Shown here piece after piece: positions 44,211 through 55,430 of a stretch of 64,000 bases of DNA (within the stretch, counting starts at the first letter, position 1; each line of letters starts with the position of its first letter). The position numbers and the translations under genes were made by a program. The notes under the pieces were generated by a model. The model was not told where the DNA came from, did no database searches, and worked only from the letters and a program-made list of their open reading frames with translations. Source of the DNA: Galeruca laticollis (Eukaryota; Arthropoda; Insecta; Coleoptera; Chrysomelidae); the NCBI GenBank assembly GCA_963921935.1, contig OY998178.1, positions 46,244,951 through 46,308,950 on the forward strand, written 5' to 3'.

Positions 44211-45200
44211 ATTACTTTTCCGCCCAACCTTTCTATATGCGAGAAAAGTATTGGTTTACCCCAAAAAAAGTTGAAATTTTGAAATTTTTTTTTGAGTTAT
44301 TTTTACGTTTTCCATCAACAACAACACGAAAAAACGGTTTTTAGAAAAAGAATCCTGTGTGTATGTCGTCGGCCACTTTTCCGTACATGTCTTGTTAGCA
44401 CGATACAGCCTCCGGAGTGCAATAAATCAGCAATTTTATGATTGAATATTGTTAAGGACATGTCACAGATGATCCCTATTGATTTTAAGTTCACCAGAGC
44501 CAGTACCACGAGTGCTATGGTACTTGAAGTACGACATTTTGTATTTTTTTGAGAAATTTCAGTTAGTTAGCACGATACAGCCTCCGGAGTTCAACAAGTC
44601 ACCAATTTTATGATTGAATATTATACAGGGCATCTCACTGATGAACCCTATTGATTTTCATCTCACCGGAGCCAATACAACAGGTGCTACAGTACTTTAA
44701 GTACGATATTTTTGTCATTTTTGGAGAAGTTTCAGTTTGTTAGCACGATAAAGCCTCCGGAGTACATACAAGTGACCAATTTTATGATTGTATATTATTC
44801 AGAGCGTCTCAAAGATGAACCCTATTGATATTCAACTCACTAAAGCCAGTACAACGGGTGCTATGGTACTTGATGTACCAAATTTTCGTCATTTTTGGAG
44901 AATTCTCAGTTTGTTACCACGATACAGCCTCCAGAGAGTGTACGATTGATCAATTTTATGATGGAATATTGTTCAAGGTGTCTCACAGATGTACTCTATT
45001 AATTTTCAGTTGACTAGAGCGAGTACAGGGGGTCCTATGAATCCAGATATACTGATTTTTTGGTTATTTTTGGAGAAATTTCGGTTTGTTAGCACGATAC
45101 ATCCCCCGAAGTGTATACAAGTAACAATTCTATGATAGAATATTGTTCAGGTCCACACATGCGGAAAAGTTAGTTTTAATCCTTAAAACCGTTTATTTTT
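44211..45200 (+). mobile_element. Helentron-like (HINE) repeat, copy 4, five units
   Basis: The best-preserved copy. The left motif ACTTTTCCGC at 44214-44223 and right motif GCGGAAAAGT at 45161-45170 are exact inverses; five ~172-bp units lie between; the hairpin GTTTTAA-TCC-TTAAAAC follows at 45173-45189; and the end is CCGTTTATTTTT. The GTC tract is down to two repeats, so that microsatellite contracts freely between copies. Confidence 0.72.
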
Positions 45201-45659
45201 GTTAGTTGTTTTCTCAGTTCTTTATTTTCTTCTCGTTGATCTTCCGTTCATGCGATTCTTTTTTTAAATAATATCTTTAGCATTAGAAGAATGTTATTGT
45301 TTTTGGCTTCTAATAAATAGGTGATAGTTTTTAAAAAATACCTTATATCAGCATTCGTTATTACTCTATAATTTTGAAATCAAAATATTCCGGAGTTTAA
45401 ATCTTAATAGGATTCCGACCGGTTCGTGAAGTTAAGATTGTTTCGGGTTCAGTGCGAGGTTTTTCTTGTTTACCTATACAATGTATAAAAGAATAAATAA
45501 ACTTTTTGATCAACTCTAATCACTAAAGTGTTGAAGAACTGAATACTTTGTTATCCCAGATTAGAGATAACGAGTTAATTTAGAATTAGAACATTTCTAT
45601 ATTTATAAACATTCCTTTTTGTTATATGGTAATTAGTGATAAGAAAGCTACAATCAACT
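45201..45659. other. Non-coding stretch
   Basis: No feature recognised between the Helentron-like copy and the I-type retrotransposon. Confidence 0.35.
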
Positions 45660-46174
45660 ACCCACTTACGCCGATTCAAATCGGAAGTAGGCAACCAGTA
45701 TTACAACATGTTAATATACTGGTTGCTGACTTTCTGTACTAAACCAGCTTTTAATCATTAATATGACAGAAGCTACTACCTTTGACTACAAGGGTAGTAA
45801 CAACAATATTAACAGTTCTCCTACAGTAAATCAATCAACAACAATAGCGAATACTGGTAGTCTTCCTTCAACTTCCACATCTTATGTAGCTGCTGCAAAA
45901 TCTTCACCAAAACCTATTTTTCCAAAAAAAGAACAGGCAATTGTAGTTCATTCTTCAGAAAACCTAGAACTTATTGACTATGTCAGAGCGGTTGGAGATA
46001 TTATTGGTCCGAAAAATATCTGTTTTGCATCACGAATATCTAATAACAGAATTTGTATTTACCTAAATAAAACAGGTTGATAATTTAATTGGAAATAACC
46101 CCAACATTGATGTAGGAGGCACGCAACATTCCATAAGAAGATTGGTTACACCTGCAAAAACAGTAACTACAGTA

Positions 46175-47467
46175 TCCGCCAAAATAAACAGTACCGAAAA
46201 TAAAAATAAAAATCAATTTTTAATTTCTGTAATGTAAGTGTTCAAAATGTTCACCATTTCGACGCAAACAAGCTTCATATCGATTTTGTAAGTCAATAAA
46301 CATATTTATAGAAAGTGGTTCATGTAACTGCCGAAAAATATTTTGTATTCTTTCCCGTAGTTCGGCAATATTCGCCGGCGGATTTTCCGAGTAAAATATT
46401 TTGTCCTTCATTATGCCCCAAATGTATGCGTCAGATCAGGTGAATGAGAAGGATATTCGAAGTCTGTTCCCAGAGAAATTATTCTATTATCGAAATGCTG
46501 ACGGAGTAAGTCTAAGGTGCGCACAGCTGTATGGCTCGTTGCACCATCTTGTTGGAACCATTGTGTGCGAAACTGTATATTTCGTGCATGGCAAAAGTTA
46601 TTTAGATCTCTCACAAAAGGTATAATAATTTTCTCTCTATAACGCTCTTGGTTGACAGTAAGTGGATTCAGATTATCATCTTCAACAAAATAAGGAACAA
46701 TCATTCCATGACCAGATACCGCGCACCAAACGGTAACTCGAAGACTGTGGAGTGGTTTCTCTACAATGACATCAGGACGTTCAAATCCAAGGAATCTGGT
46801 TGTTTGTCGATTAATATAGCCGCTAAGATGAACGTGACTCTCGTCTGAAAACCATATGTTTTTCAAAAATTCGGGATCTTCGTAAATTAAACTCAACATG
46901 CGACCATAGTAAATTTCTCTTGCACGTTTGTCCGCAGCATTTAGTCGTTGTCCAACTTGAATACGGTATGGATAACCACCAATTGATTTGAACATGCGAC
47001 GTAAAGACGTTTCACTAATGTTGAGTTTACATGCAGTTCTTACAAGACTTCTTTGAGGTGATTGCACAACTTGGTTAAAAACACGTCCTTCATTTTCGTT
47101 AGTGCGTACTGTTTTTCGACGACCTGAAGAACCTTTACGTTGACACAATACACTACCAGTGCGACGAAATTTTTCAACAACAGCTAACATCACACTTTTA
47201 CTAGGAGCTGCTTTATTAAATTTTTGTAGATATTTTATTGACACCTGTTCTAAGTTTGGACCATAATTACGACCTTTTCCGTATGAACGAAAATAATGCT
47301 CTACCAAAAAAAATTTTTTTCCGTTGTTAGAACCGATTTTAAATCAAATTTAACTGCAGCGTACTATTAATATATCAACTTATGACAATTAAGTCAAATT
47401 TGACAAATCCATATTACATAAACAACTCCACAGCACTCTCTGTTTCGGTACTGTTTATTTTGGCGGA
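46175..47467 (-). mobile_element. mariner/Tc1-like element, TIR-complete, TA target
   Basis: Terminal inverted repeats of 25 bp match exactly: TCCGCCAAAATAAACAGT... at 46175-46199 and its inverse ending at 47467. TA flanks both ends (46173-46174 and 47468-47469), the target duplication of the superfamily. The 1293-bp element holds one transposase on the minus strand. It interrupts ORF1 of the I element, so it is the younger of the two. Confidence 0.9.
46220..47307 (-). pseudogene. Tc1/mariner transposase with a small deletion at the third catalytic block
   Basis: The main frame (47307 to 46411) starts with a helix-turn-helix region (PSKSVMLAVVEKFRRTGSV, residues ~35-53; GRRKTVRT; SLVRTACKLNISETSLRRM), then the catalytic core: WFSDESHVHL with Asp155, VWCAVSGHGMI, WFQQDGATSHTA with Asp254, and YPSHSPDLT. 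There the frame breaks. The rest (DAYIWGIMKDKIFY, PPANIAELRERIQNIF, FEHLHYRN) continues in another frame, 46411 to 46220. Comparing with the usual SPDLTPCDxxxWG order, about ten bases are missing between CTGAC and GCATAC; the last catalytic Asp codon is still present but out of frame. The open frame runs a few codons upstream of this Met. With one repairable-looking lesion and intact TIRs the copy is young, yet inactive as it stands. Confidence 0.88.
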
Positions 47468-48423
47468 TACCGTATTTCCAATGTATCTCCGTCTATCCCA
47501 CATGACCTCATCGAAATGAATTTGAAAAATTTCGGTTTGCAATTAGCGTCGCCAGTTTCCTTTCGTAAGGCTGGTATTCCTGGGGATCAATACAGCCATA
47601 TTTTAACCTTTAGAAGACAGGTCTACATATACCTCCCACAGAAAACTATGAACTTCAAACTTCTCTAGTCGTTACCTTTGAAAGCAATGGATATAGTATA
47701 TTTTTATCCACTGGCAGGATGGGCTGCTTCTTATGCAAGCAAACTGGTCACATAGCAAGTAACTATCCAAACTCAAATTCCGATACTCTCTCTCAGATTC
47801 CAGCTCGTATACCCACACAATCAACCAACATTGAAGAAAACGACTCTGTAGGAACTCTTATGACTGACTCATTACCCATATATGAACCAACAATAACAGT
47901 AATGGGACAAAAGAGACCACTTTCGATCTCAACCGATTCTTCTATTGATCCCCCCATTCCAAGCGAAGAGACCACCTCACCTAAAATTCAGAACGACAAT
48001 GTGATTTTTACCACACCAGTAATTCCACGTAAGCTCCCTAAATCTAAAAAAAGAAAAATCAGAACCGAAGACGACATAAAGATTCCACTGACATTATCAG
48101 AAAAACGTATAGAAACACCACAAAACCTTTTATTCTTCCAGTTGAAAACTTTCTGGCATTTCTAGAAAATTCCTTTGATAGTGATAACCCCTTAGCTGAG
48201 GCACTACAGTTCACTGATAATGTTAACACTCTGATTTCTGATATGTACACCATATATCCACTTTTAACAGAACGGTCCATTAAAAACAGATTCACAAGAT
48301 TCAGGAAAAAGACAAGGAAGCAAATGAACGACGCAAAACAGGATGGTCAGACATCCCAAACATCCTTAGATACAGGCGACGAAGACAGTGACAGCTCCCA
48401 CTCACAAAAATCAACTTACTGAT

Positions 48424-51400
48424 TATTACCTTCACACTCATTCAATGGAATTGTGATGGGTTTTACCCCCGGCTAGAACGGATTCAACAATTAGTCACGG
48501 ATACCAAAGCGGACATACTTTGCCTGCAAGAAACAAATTTTAAAGAAGAACACAAGCGAAAACTCAAAAGCTTTTATGGGTACCACTTTACCAGAACACA
48601 ATGCAATATAGCTAGCGGAGGATCTTCTATATTTGTTTACGACGATCTTTACTCTGTAAACTTAGCCCTCAATACAACGCTGACGCTGGAAGCAGTTGCT
48701 GCTACAGTCTGGTGTCCTCAAGAAATCACTATCTCAGTCTCTATTTACCACCAAGCTATAATCTTACTGAAGCCGAACTAGTAGACTTAATACAACAGCT
48801 ACCAGTACCTTACTTGGTGGTGGGCGACTTCAACGCTCACAACACTATGTGGTGTTCGGAAAAAATATTTGGGAGATGTAAAATTGTTGGAAATGTTATA
48901 GCAAACACCGACACTTGCCTACTCAACACAGGAAGTAGTACCTATTTTAATATTGCATCTGGAACCTATTCTGCAATTGACCTCAGTATTGGTGACGCAA
49001 GATCTGCTCCATCTCTTACATGGAATACTCTAGAGTGTCTGTACGATAGCAACCACTTCCCTATACTGATATCAAATAACTGCATCAAGCCATCGAAAAC
49101 AATAATTAAATGGAAAACTGCCAATGCAGATTGGGCAGGTTTTAATTTATATACTAACAGTATAGCGGACGAACTTCAGTTGCCCGAAAACATCAACGAA
49201 GCAATTGCCACTTTTAATAATTTCATTACCGATGCTGCAGATATCTATGTCAGAAAAGTTGTTTTATCTCCTTCTCACAAAATAAATCCATGGTGGAACC
49301 AAAATTGTTCCGTCGCAGTTCGTGAATGCAAAAGAGCGCTGAATAAATATCGTCGAACGCGCACTGAATCCAACCTCACAAATTTTAAAAAACTAAAAGC
49401 TAAAGCAAGAAGAACGTTAAAGCAAGCGAAGAAGGATTCTCGGGAAAATTACGTTTCTTTTATAACATGTGAAACTCCACCTAGCCAAGTCTGGACAAAA
49501 ATAAGACAGATGAAAGGCAATAGAACATTCACAAACATTTCAGCACTAATAGATCAAGGTGAACTAACTACTGATAGCGAAAAAATTGTTAATATCATCG
49601 GCAATGCACTTCAGGAGAAAAGTAAAAACTCTAGTGAGTACGCCACAAATACCACTATCCAAATCCCGACTCATGTTATACAAGACAGATTTTCTTTAGA
49701 TGTTCCTTTCTCTCTCCAAGAACTCCTGTATTCCCTCTCGTCCTGTAAGAATTCAGCTCCAGGTCCAGACAATATTCCTTTTCAATTCTTAAAAAACTTG
49801 TCAACAAATGCTCTGGTGAAATTATTGAGTTTGTACAACAAAATCAAGAATAACAGAGAGTTTCCTCAACAATGGAGAGCATCAATCATCTTACCAAGTA
49901 AAAAGCAAGACAAATCTCCGACGGATGCAGATTCTTATCACCCTATTTCACTAACTATTACTGTATGCAAGCTACTAGAAAAAACGATAAATAAAAGATT
50001 AATTTGGTAACTTGAAAAACCTAAACTTCTATCCCCTACTCAATCAGGCTATAGACCTCAACGCAATGCAAGTGATAATCTAGCTCTTATTCAGATTTGC
50101 GCAACGAATGCACTTAACAAGAATCAAAAAGTCGTAGCTGCTGTGTTCGATATCCAAAATGCCTTTGACCATCTACCACGACCTGTTATCCTCAATAAAC
50201 TTAGTGAATGTTACATACCAGATAACATGTATTCCTTTATTGAAAACTTTTTAAGTGATCGTACGTTTAAAGTGTCTGCAAAGGGATCAACTTCCAACAG
50301 CTTCTTCCAATACAATGGTGTTGCCCAGGGATCGGTACTGAGCCCCACTCTATTCAGCATTGCCATAAATGACATTTCCTCAAACATCCGATCTCCCATG
50401 AAAATTTCCCTCTATGCTGACGACTTAATTATATTTTGTCATGGCAAAAACACTACCACTATGTCGAGACTACTTCAAGAAGCAGTCGGTCAACTGCAAA
50501 AATGGTCCGACAGAACGGGTCTCCAATTTTCGGCAACGAAGTTCAGAGTTATCAAATTCACTAGAAGAACCACCATCCCCTTAAATCCGCTGATAAGATT
50601 GAATGGAGACGACATTCCAGTAGTCGATCAACTGAAAATCTTGGGCCTGACTTTTGACAGCAAGCTTAGCTGGAAACAACATATTCGGGATATTAGAGGG
50701 AACTGCTTGAGCAGACTGAATATTTTAAAATGCCTATCACACCACCAATGGGGAGCTGAAGAGGAAATACTTCTTAGTGTCTATCGCTCTTTAATCCTAT
50801 CCAGATTAGACTACTATTGTTATATTTACATATCCGCTTAAAAATCAGCATTAAGTACCCTGGATTCTGTACAAAATACTGGCCTCCGAATTTCCTTAGG
50901 TGGTTTTAGATCTAGCCCAGCTGAAATCCTTAGCTGTGAAGCCAATGAGCCTCCCCTGTGGCTTAGATGACAACTCTCCTATTAACATACTCGTCTAGAG
51001 TATCTGCCAACCCCAACAATCCAGTCTACCCGTTGTTAATATCTAAACTCCCTGGTAGAAATTCTGACCTCCTTACTTGGCGATATTAATCGATCTCATA
51101 CAACTCATAGTCTAGCATCCCCCACGGCACCATGGAATACCAACTTGCCCAACTTCAATTTATCGTTAATTCAGTATCCAAAGTCCGAAACATCTCACGA
51201 ATTTCTGAGAAAATCTTTTCTGGATGTAATTAGTCTTAAATACGACAAGGTGTTATACAACGACACCTCAAAAGGTAATGAAGGAGTTGGCTGCTCGGTT
51301 GCCACTTCCGATGCAACAGTTACAATGAAGCTTTTACCCTCATATTCCAGTGTTCATACAGGCGAACTCTTCGCTATATTGCAAGCTTTATCCTCTTTAA

Positions 51401-52050
51401 CAAGTGACTCCAAACACCCTGCCATATGTACGGACTCACTAGCATCTATTCATTCCATTAAATGCATATACTCCGCGCATCCTATTGTTCAATCTATAAA
51501 CACAATTCTCAATAATCTCTCACAACAAGAAGTTACAACCACGCTAATCTGGATTCCCTCCCATATTGGCGTTACAGGCAATGAAATAGCTGATCAAGAT
51601 GCAAAACAAGCTGCAGCTTCGCCCAACTTAAAGCATGAGAAAATCCAGTTACACACAGACTTGAAGGCTCTATTTAAGAGTAGCATGCGAAGATCTTGGC
51701 AAGAACATTGGAGCAAATCCCGATCGAAGCTTAGTGATATCCAACCAACAATCAGCCCCATATCAATCACAAACCTAAAAAGAAAAGATGAAGTTCTCAT
51801 AAGACGGCTTCGTATCGGACACACGCGCCACACACATGGACACCTTATGGCATCTGAAGATCCACCACTGTGTCAGCTCTGCTCCAGTCCTCTCACGGTT
51901 GAACACATTCTGATAGAATGTTGTCAATATCAGAATAAGCGATTGAAACACCAACTTAGTGATAACCTTCAAGAAATGCTGAGTCTCCCCATACAGCATT
52001 CAAGGGTTATTGACTTCCTTCAAGACACAAAACTATATCATAAACTATAA
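48424..52050 (+). pseudogene. I-element ORF2: endonuclease, RT, RNase H
   Basis: Endonuclease (EEP) motifs: IQWNCDGF, DILCLQETNF, LVVGDFNAHNTMW and DSNHFPIL, where the usual SDH reads SNH. RT motifs: APGPDNIPFQFL, YHPISLTITVCKLLEK, FDIQNAFDH (50143), GVAQGSVLSPTLF and SLYADDLIIF (about 50415). RNase H: LYNDTSKGNEGVGCSV, VHTGELFAILQAL, ICTDSLAS and GNEIADQDAK, giving the D-E-D-D set. A CCHC-like CQLCSSPLTVEHILIEC lies near the C-terminus. Lesions: a frameshift near 48750, an in-frame TAA at 50008-50010, a TAA at 50839-50841, and further stops and frame changes to about 51145. Every domain is present, so the copy is recently inactive. Confidence 0.88.
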
Positions 52051-52205
52051 TGAACCAATGATAACTGAAACCCACAAAATTGTACATAAGAACAGTGCTG
52101 TATAAGTTATATTTTGTATTTTCATTTGTTTGTATAATTGTACAGACTATGTATTTGTGTCAATGATCTACGCTGTCGAGACACGTTAATATCAATAAAA
52201 AAAAT

Positions 52206-53579
52206 ATTCCGAAAATTGTACAGAATATCGAGTTTTACAAAGAATATCTTTTTGGTGTAAAATTAAAGGTTGTTTGAGTTCACATGAAATTTGGGCTACA
52301 AAATTCAACCTTAAAAAAGATGTGTTTAAAACTACTCGGTATGAACCGTGTAACTAGCGCCCTCTGTGAGAGGCAGATATAAAAACAAATTGGTGCGATC
52401 CGTCAGCTTCCAAAACATATTCGTATAAAATTTCATTAAAATTTCGCCACTAGTTTCAACATAACATGTGTATAAGAATTATTTTTTCAACACCCTGCAT
52501 CTTGAAAACTGATGCTGTTTCGAAATTTTTTCACTGGGCGAACCCAATTTATTTTGCACCTATCCTAGAAAGGCTGTCACCTTATATTGAAACACCCGGT
52601 ATATTGGTCGTAGATAAATTTAATTTCTATATCATTAGTAAGTTATTCGTCGATATAATTTGGCTGCAGATTACAATATGGTAAAATAAGTTAACCACTA
52701 TTAAATTATACCTAAAGCAGAAACATTTTAATGATGGAAAAAACTTTCGGGTTTTACGAAATCTCGTATTTAATAATTAACTCAATAAATATAAATGTTT
52801 TTATCATATTTGCGACCACAAGAAGAAACCAGACATGGAGTTAATTAAACGCCCTTTGAAATTTCTCTGCCATCATGAGTGGCTCGTGTTCGACCCTTGG
52901 CAATATTTATTTAAGAGAAAATATTTATTTAGGAAAGAATAGCAGAGAAATCATTCCTTCCCTCTTTTAACAGGCAGAAAACATTATTCACATAATCACC
53001 GTAAGGACTGGAAATATCATTAAAAAAAATTAAATTAAATTCATATTATCGATGTAATAACAAACAACCCGCTTTTATGCAGATGAGAATAACTTAAGAA
53101 ATAATAATAAACGTAGTATAATGAGTATACCAAAATGAAGATGGCAGCAGATATACACTCTATCAAATTGATCTTTACCCTGACGTCATACCCAACAACC
53201 ACACGATTTTTATTATTTGTTTATCATTCCCTTTTTACAATATACTAAAAATAACAGAATAAAATAAAAAGTGCCGATGGTCTGGCGATTTTTAGTATAA
53301 TTGCGTCTGTCGTCCCGTCTGTTACGGCTCTTTGCTCAAAGAGCATTATCCATATCTTTTGATGTTCTAATAACTTTGTCCCTAACATATATTTATGATT
53401 CCTAGCATCTTTCGGCTGAGGTACCCCTGAAACGTAGCTTAAAAACAGGGTTTCAAAATTGAAAAGCGGGAATTAGATTTCGAGAAGGCAACATGACTGA
53501 CGTTGTTTATGAATTTGTAGTTTTGTTAAGAGTATAGTTTATTTTGTATAAGAGGTATTACAGCACAGTTGTTTATTTG
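52206..53579. other. Non-coding, probably repeat-derived stretch
   Basis: Phrases such as CTAGCGCCCTCTGTGA, CAACACCCTGCATCTTG and GAAACACCCGGTAT resemble interspersed repeat ends common in insects, but no boundaries could be set. No coding. Confidence 0.3.
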
Positions 53580-55430
53580 TGCTGATATTACCCCCTATGA
53601 TGAAAATGCGTTCGGAGTTTTTTTAAAACAACCGAGTTATGTGATTAGCGATCCGTGCAGCACCCACTATCGCGGATGCCTTCTGCGCGATTTGCGTCTT
53701 TTAGATTTCTACGAAGATTTTGTGGCAGACAGTATTTGTAAAAGTTTGCCGAGATTTTATTTATGAAGTCTTTGATAGTGACAGTATGTTAGCTTTTTTA
53801 TGTAACCAGGAGGTTTTTTGAAGTTTTGGGTAAACTGTGTTGTGTTTAATTGCCATTCTGAGACACTTGTTTCATATTAGCTGCAGAGAGTGGAAATTAT
53901 GTTGTGTACCAGTGTAATATATTGGGGCTGCGTAGGTATGGGGCGTATGATCTGTTTGTATATGAGTATTTTGTTTCGTGTTGTGAGTTTACTGTGATTA
54001 CAGATGAGTGGGTAGAGTCAACCTATTGCAATCTTAGCTTTTTCTATTTGTTGTGCAATATATGCATTTGCGTTGGTGTTGCTTTGCATCGTATATCCCA
54101 AATATTTATTTTAATACTTGGGGCAATGAGTTGTCCGTGTACCCAAAGCTGTGATTGAAATGGAGGGGGCCCTTCTAGCTATTCTCCGGAGTAATAAATA
54201 CTCTGTTTTGGAGGCGTTGATAGTTAGTTTGTGTTTTTTGAAATAGGAGATGATTTCTGTATTGATGTGTGTTTGTATAGTGTCGAGTGCTTGTTCGAGA
54301 TTCTTTGCAGATGATACAAAACACGTGTCGTACATTGCGGTTAATATTTGGGGTGTGGTTGGAAGATCGTGGATAAAGATGTAGTATAGCAGAGGTGATA
54401 ATACCGACCCTTGCGGGACTCCAGCTTGAATGGAGTATGGACCCGCAGAGTGGTCATAAATTTTAGTGAAGAATTTCCTATTGTTTAGATAATAGTTAAT
54501 TATTTTAATAAAATAGTTTGGTATTTGTATATAATTAATTTATATATTAGTCCCTCGAGCCATACGGAATCAAAAGCCTTTTGTATATCTATCGTAGTCA
54601 TAATGGCCTTATCTTTCCTCCGGAAGCCTTCCCAGATGTAGTTGATTACTCTTATTATTTGCGAGACCATGCTATGGCAGCTTCTGAAACCGTATTGCTC
54701 GGGGGGGATAATATTATTTTTGTCAATAAATTATTGCAGTCTTTTTAATATTATTTTATCTATCACCTTTGCTATGTTATTCAGGAGGGATATTGGTCTA
54801 TAACTATCCACATAACAAGGTTCTTTATTTGCTTTGATAATGTGTATGATCTTGAGCATATCTGGGTATTGACCAGTCTTAATTATGTAATTTATTACAT
54901 AAGTAAGCTGGACAATGGCTTTTTCAGTGATGTTTTTAAGTAAGGTGTTTTGGATGCCATCTAACCCTGGAGCTTTTTTGTTTTTTAATTGTTGAATTGT
55001 ATTGTATGTTTCTGTGCATGTTGCTAAATTATGTGTGTTTACAGTGTTTAATTGGCGTATGCGTTGTTGAACTATTTGTGTTATGTTGTGGTGATGCTGT
55101 GTATGTCTTAAATTGTTAATGAAGTTGGTTTGAAAATACTCTCCGAACTTTTCTGCGATAATTTTCATGTCAGTTGTTGATTGACCACTGTCGACAATGT
55201 TAGTTTTTGTTTCCTAATTCTGTATTTTCCTGTATTATTTGTGTAATCTGGGAGGGTGCTTTGTTTTTGAGTTTTTTTGATTATTGTGGTAGTTTGATTT
55301 CTGGCCTCGATAATTGTGTTTGGAAGGGTTTCTATTATTTTATTTAGCTGTTATATGTTTTCTATTTTAACTTTTATTTCAAGGTGATTACTTATATATT
55401 TTCTAAAGTGTGTCCAATTTGTAGTTTTGT
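53580..55430 (-). pseudogene. Jockey RT and C-terminal domain
   Basis: The linker YKTTNWTHFRKYISNHLEI begins immediately at the hAT target site. RT motifs follow: KKAPGLDGIQNTLLKN (about 54960-55000), YRPISLLNNIAKVIDK, PPEQYGFRSCHS, TTIDIQKAFDSVW and VSSAKNLEQALDTIQ. The catalytic YADD box reads MYDTCFV where MYADDTCFV is expected, so two residues (Ala-Asp) are lost and the enzyme is dead. After TINASKTEYLLLRR the C-terminal region continues through KYLGYTMQSN, NKILIYKQIIRP and, in other frames, FINKISANFYKYCLP-like sequence to about 53580. Confidence 0.82.

Larger units (their letters stand above)
45763..48422 (+). pseudogene. I-element ORF1 (gag-like), split by a mariner
   Basis: The N-terminal part (45763-46172) is Ser/Thr/Asn-rich and includes YVAAAKSSPKPIFPKK, YVRAVGDIIGPKNICF and NRICIYLNKT, an RRM-like fold in related elements. 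One frameshift lies near 46075. After the insertion, ORF1 resumes at 47470: ISNVSPSIPHDLIEMNLKNF, GDQYSHILTFRRQVYI and GCFLCKQTGHIASNYPN (one CCHC knuckle whose last Cys is Tyr). A Ser/Pro-rich tail follows, with another frameshift near 48130, ending SQKSTY-stop. The protein would bind element RNA. Confidence 0.8.
45660..52205 (+). mobile_element. I-clade non-LTR retrotransposon, nearly full length
   Basis: A two-ORF element. ORF1 (45763-48422) is gag-like with a CCHC knuckle; ORF2 (from about 48424 to 52050) carries endonuclease, RT and RNase H in that order. An encoded RNase H is diagnostic of the I/R1/LOA group, and the overall layout matches the Drosophila I factor. The 3' UTR ends ACGTTAATATCAATAAAAAAAAT at about 52205. 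The 5' end is probably just upstream of 45763; 45660 is an estimate. A mariner sits in ORF1. Without it the element is about 5.2 kb. A few stops and frameshifts inactivate it. Confidence 0.88.

Noticed and set aside
46401..46848. Plus-strand ORFs inside the mariner
   Set aside because: They lie opposite the transposase coding strand and match nothing.
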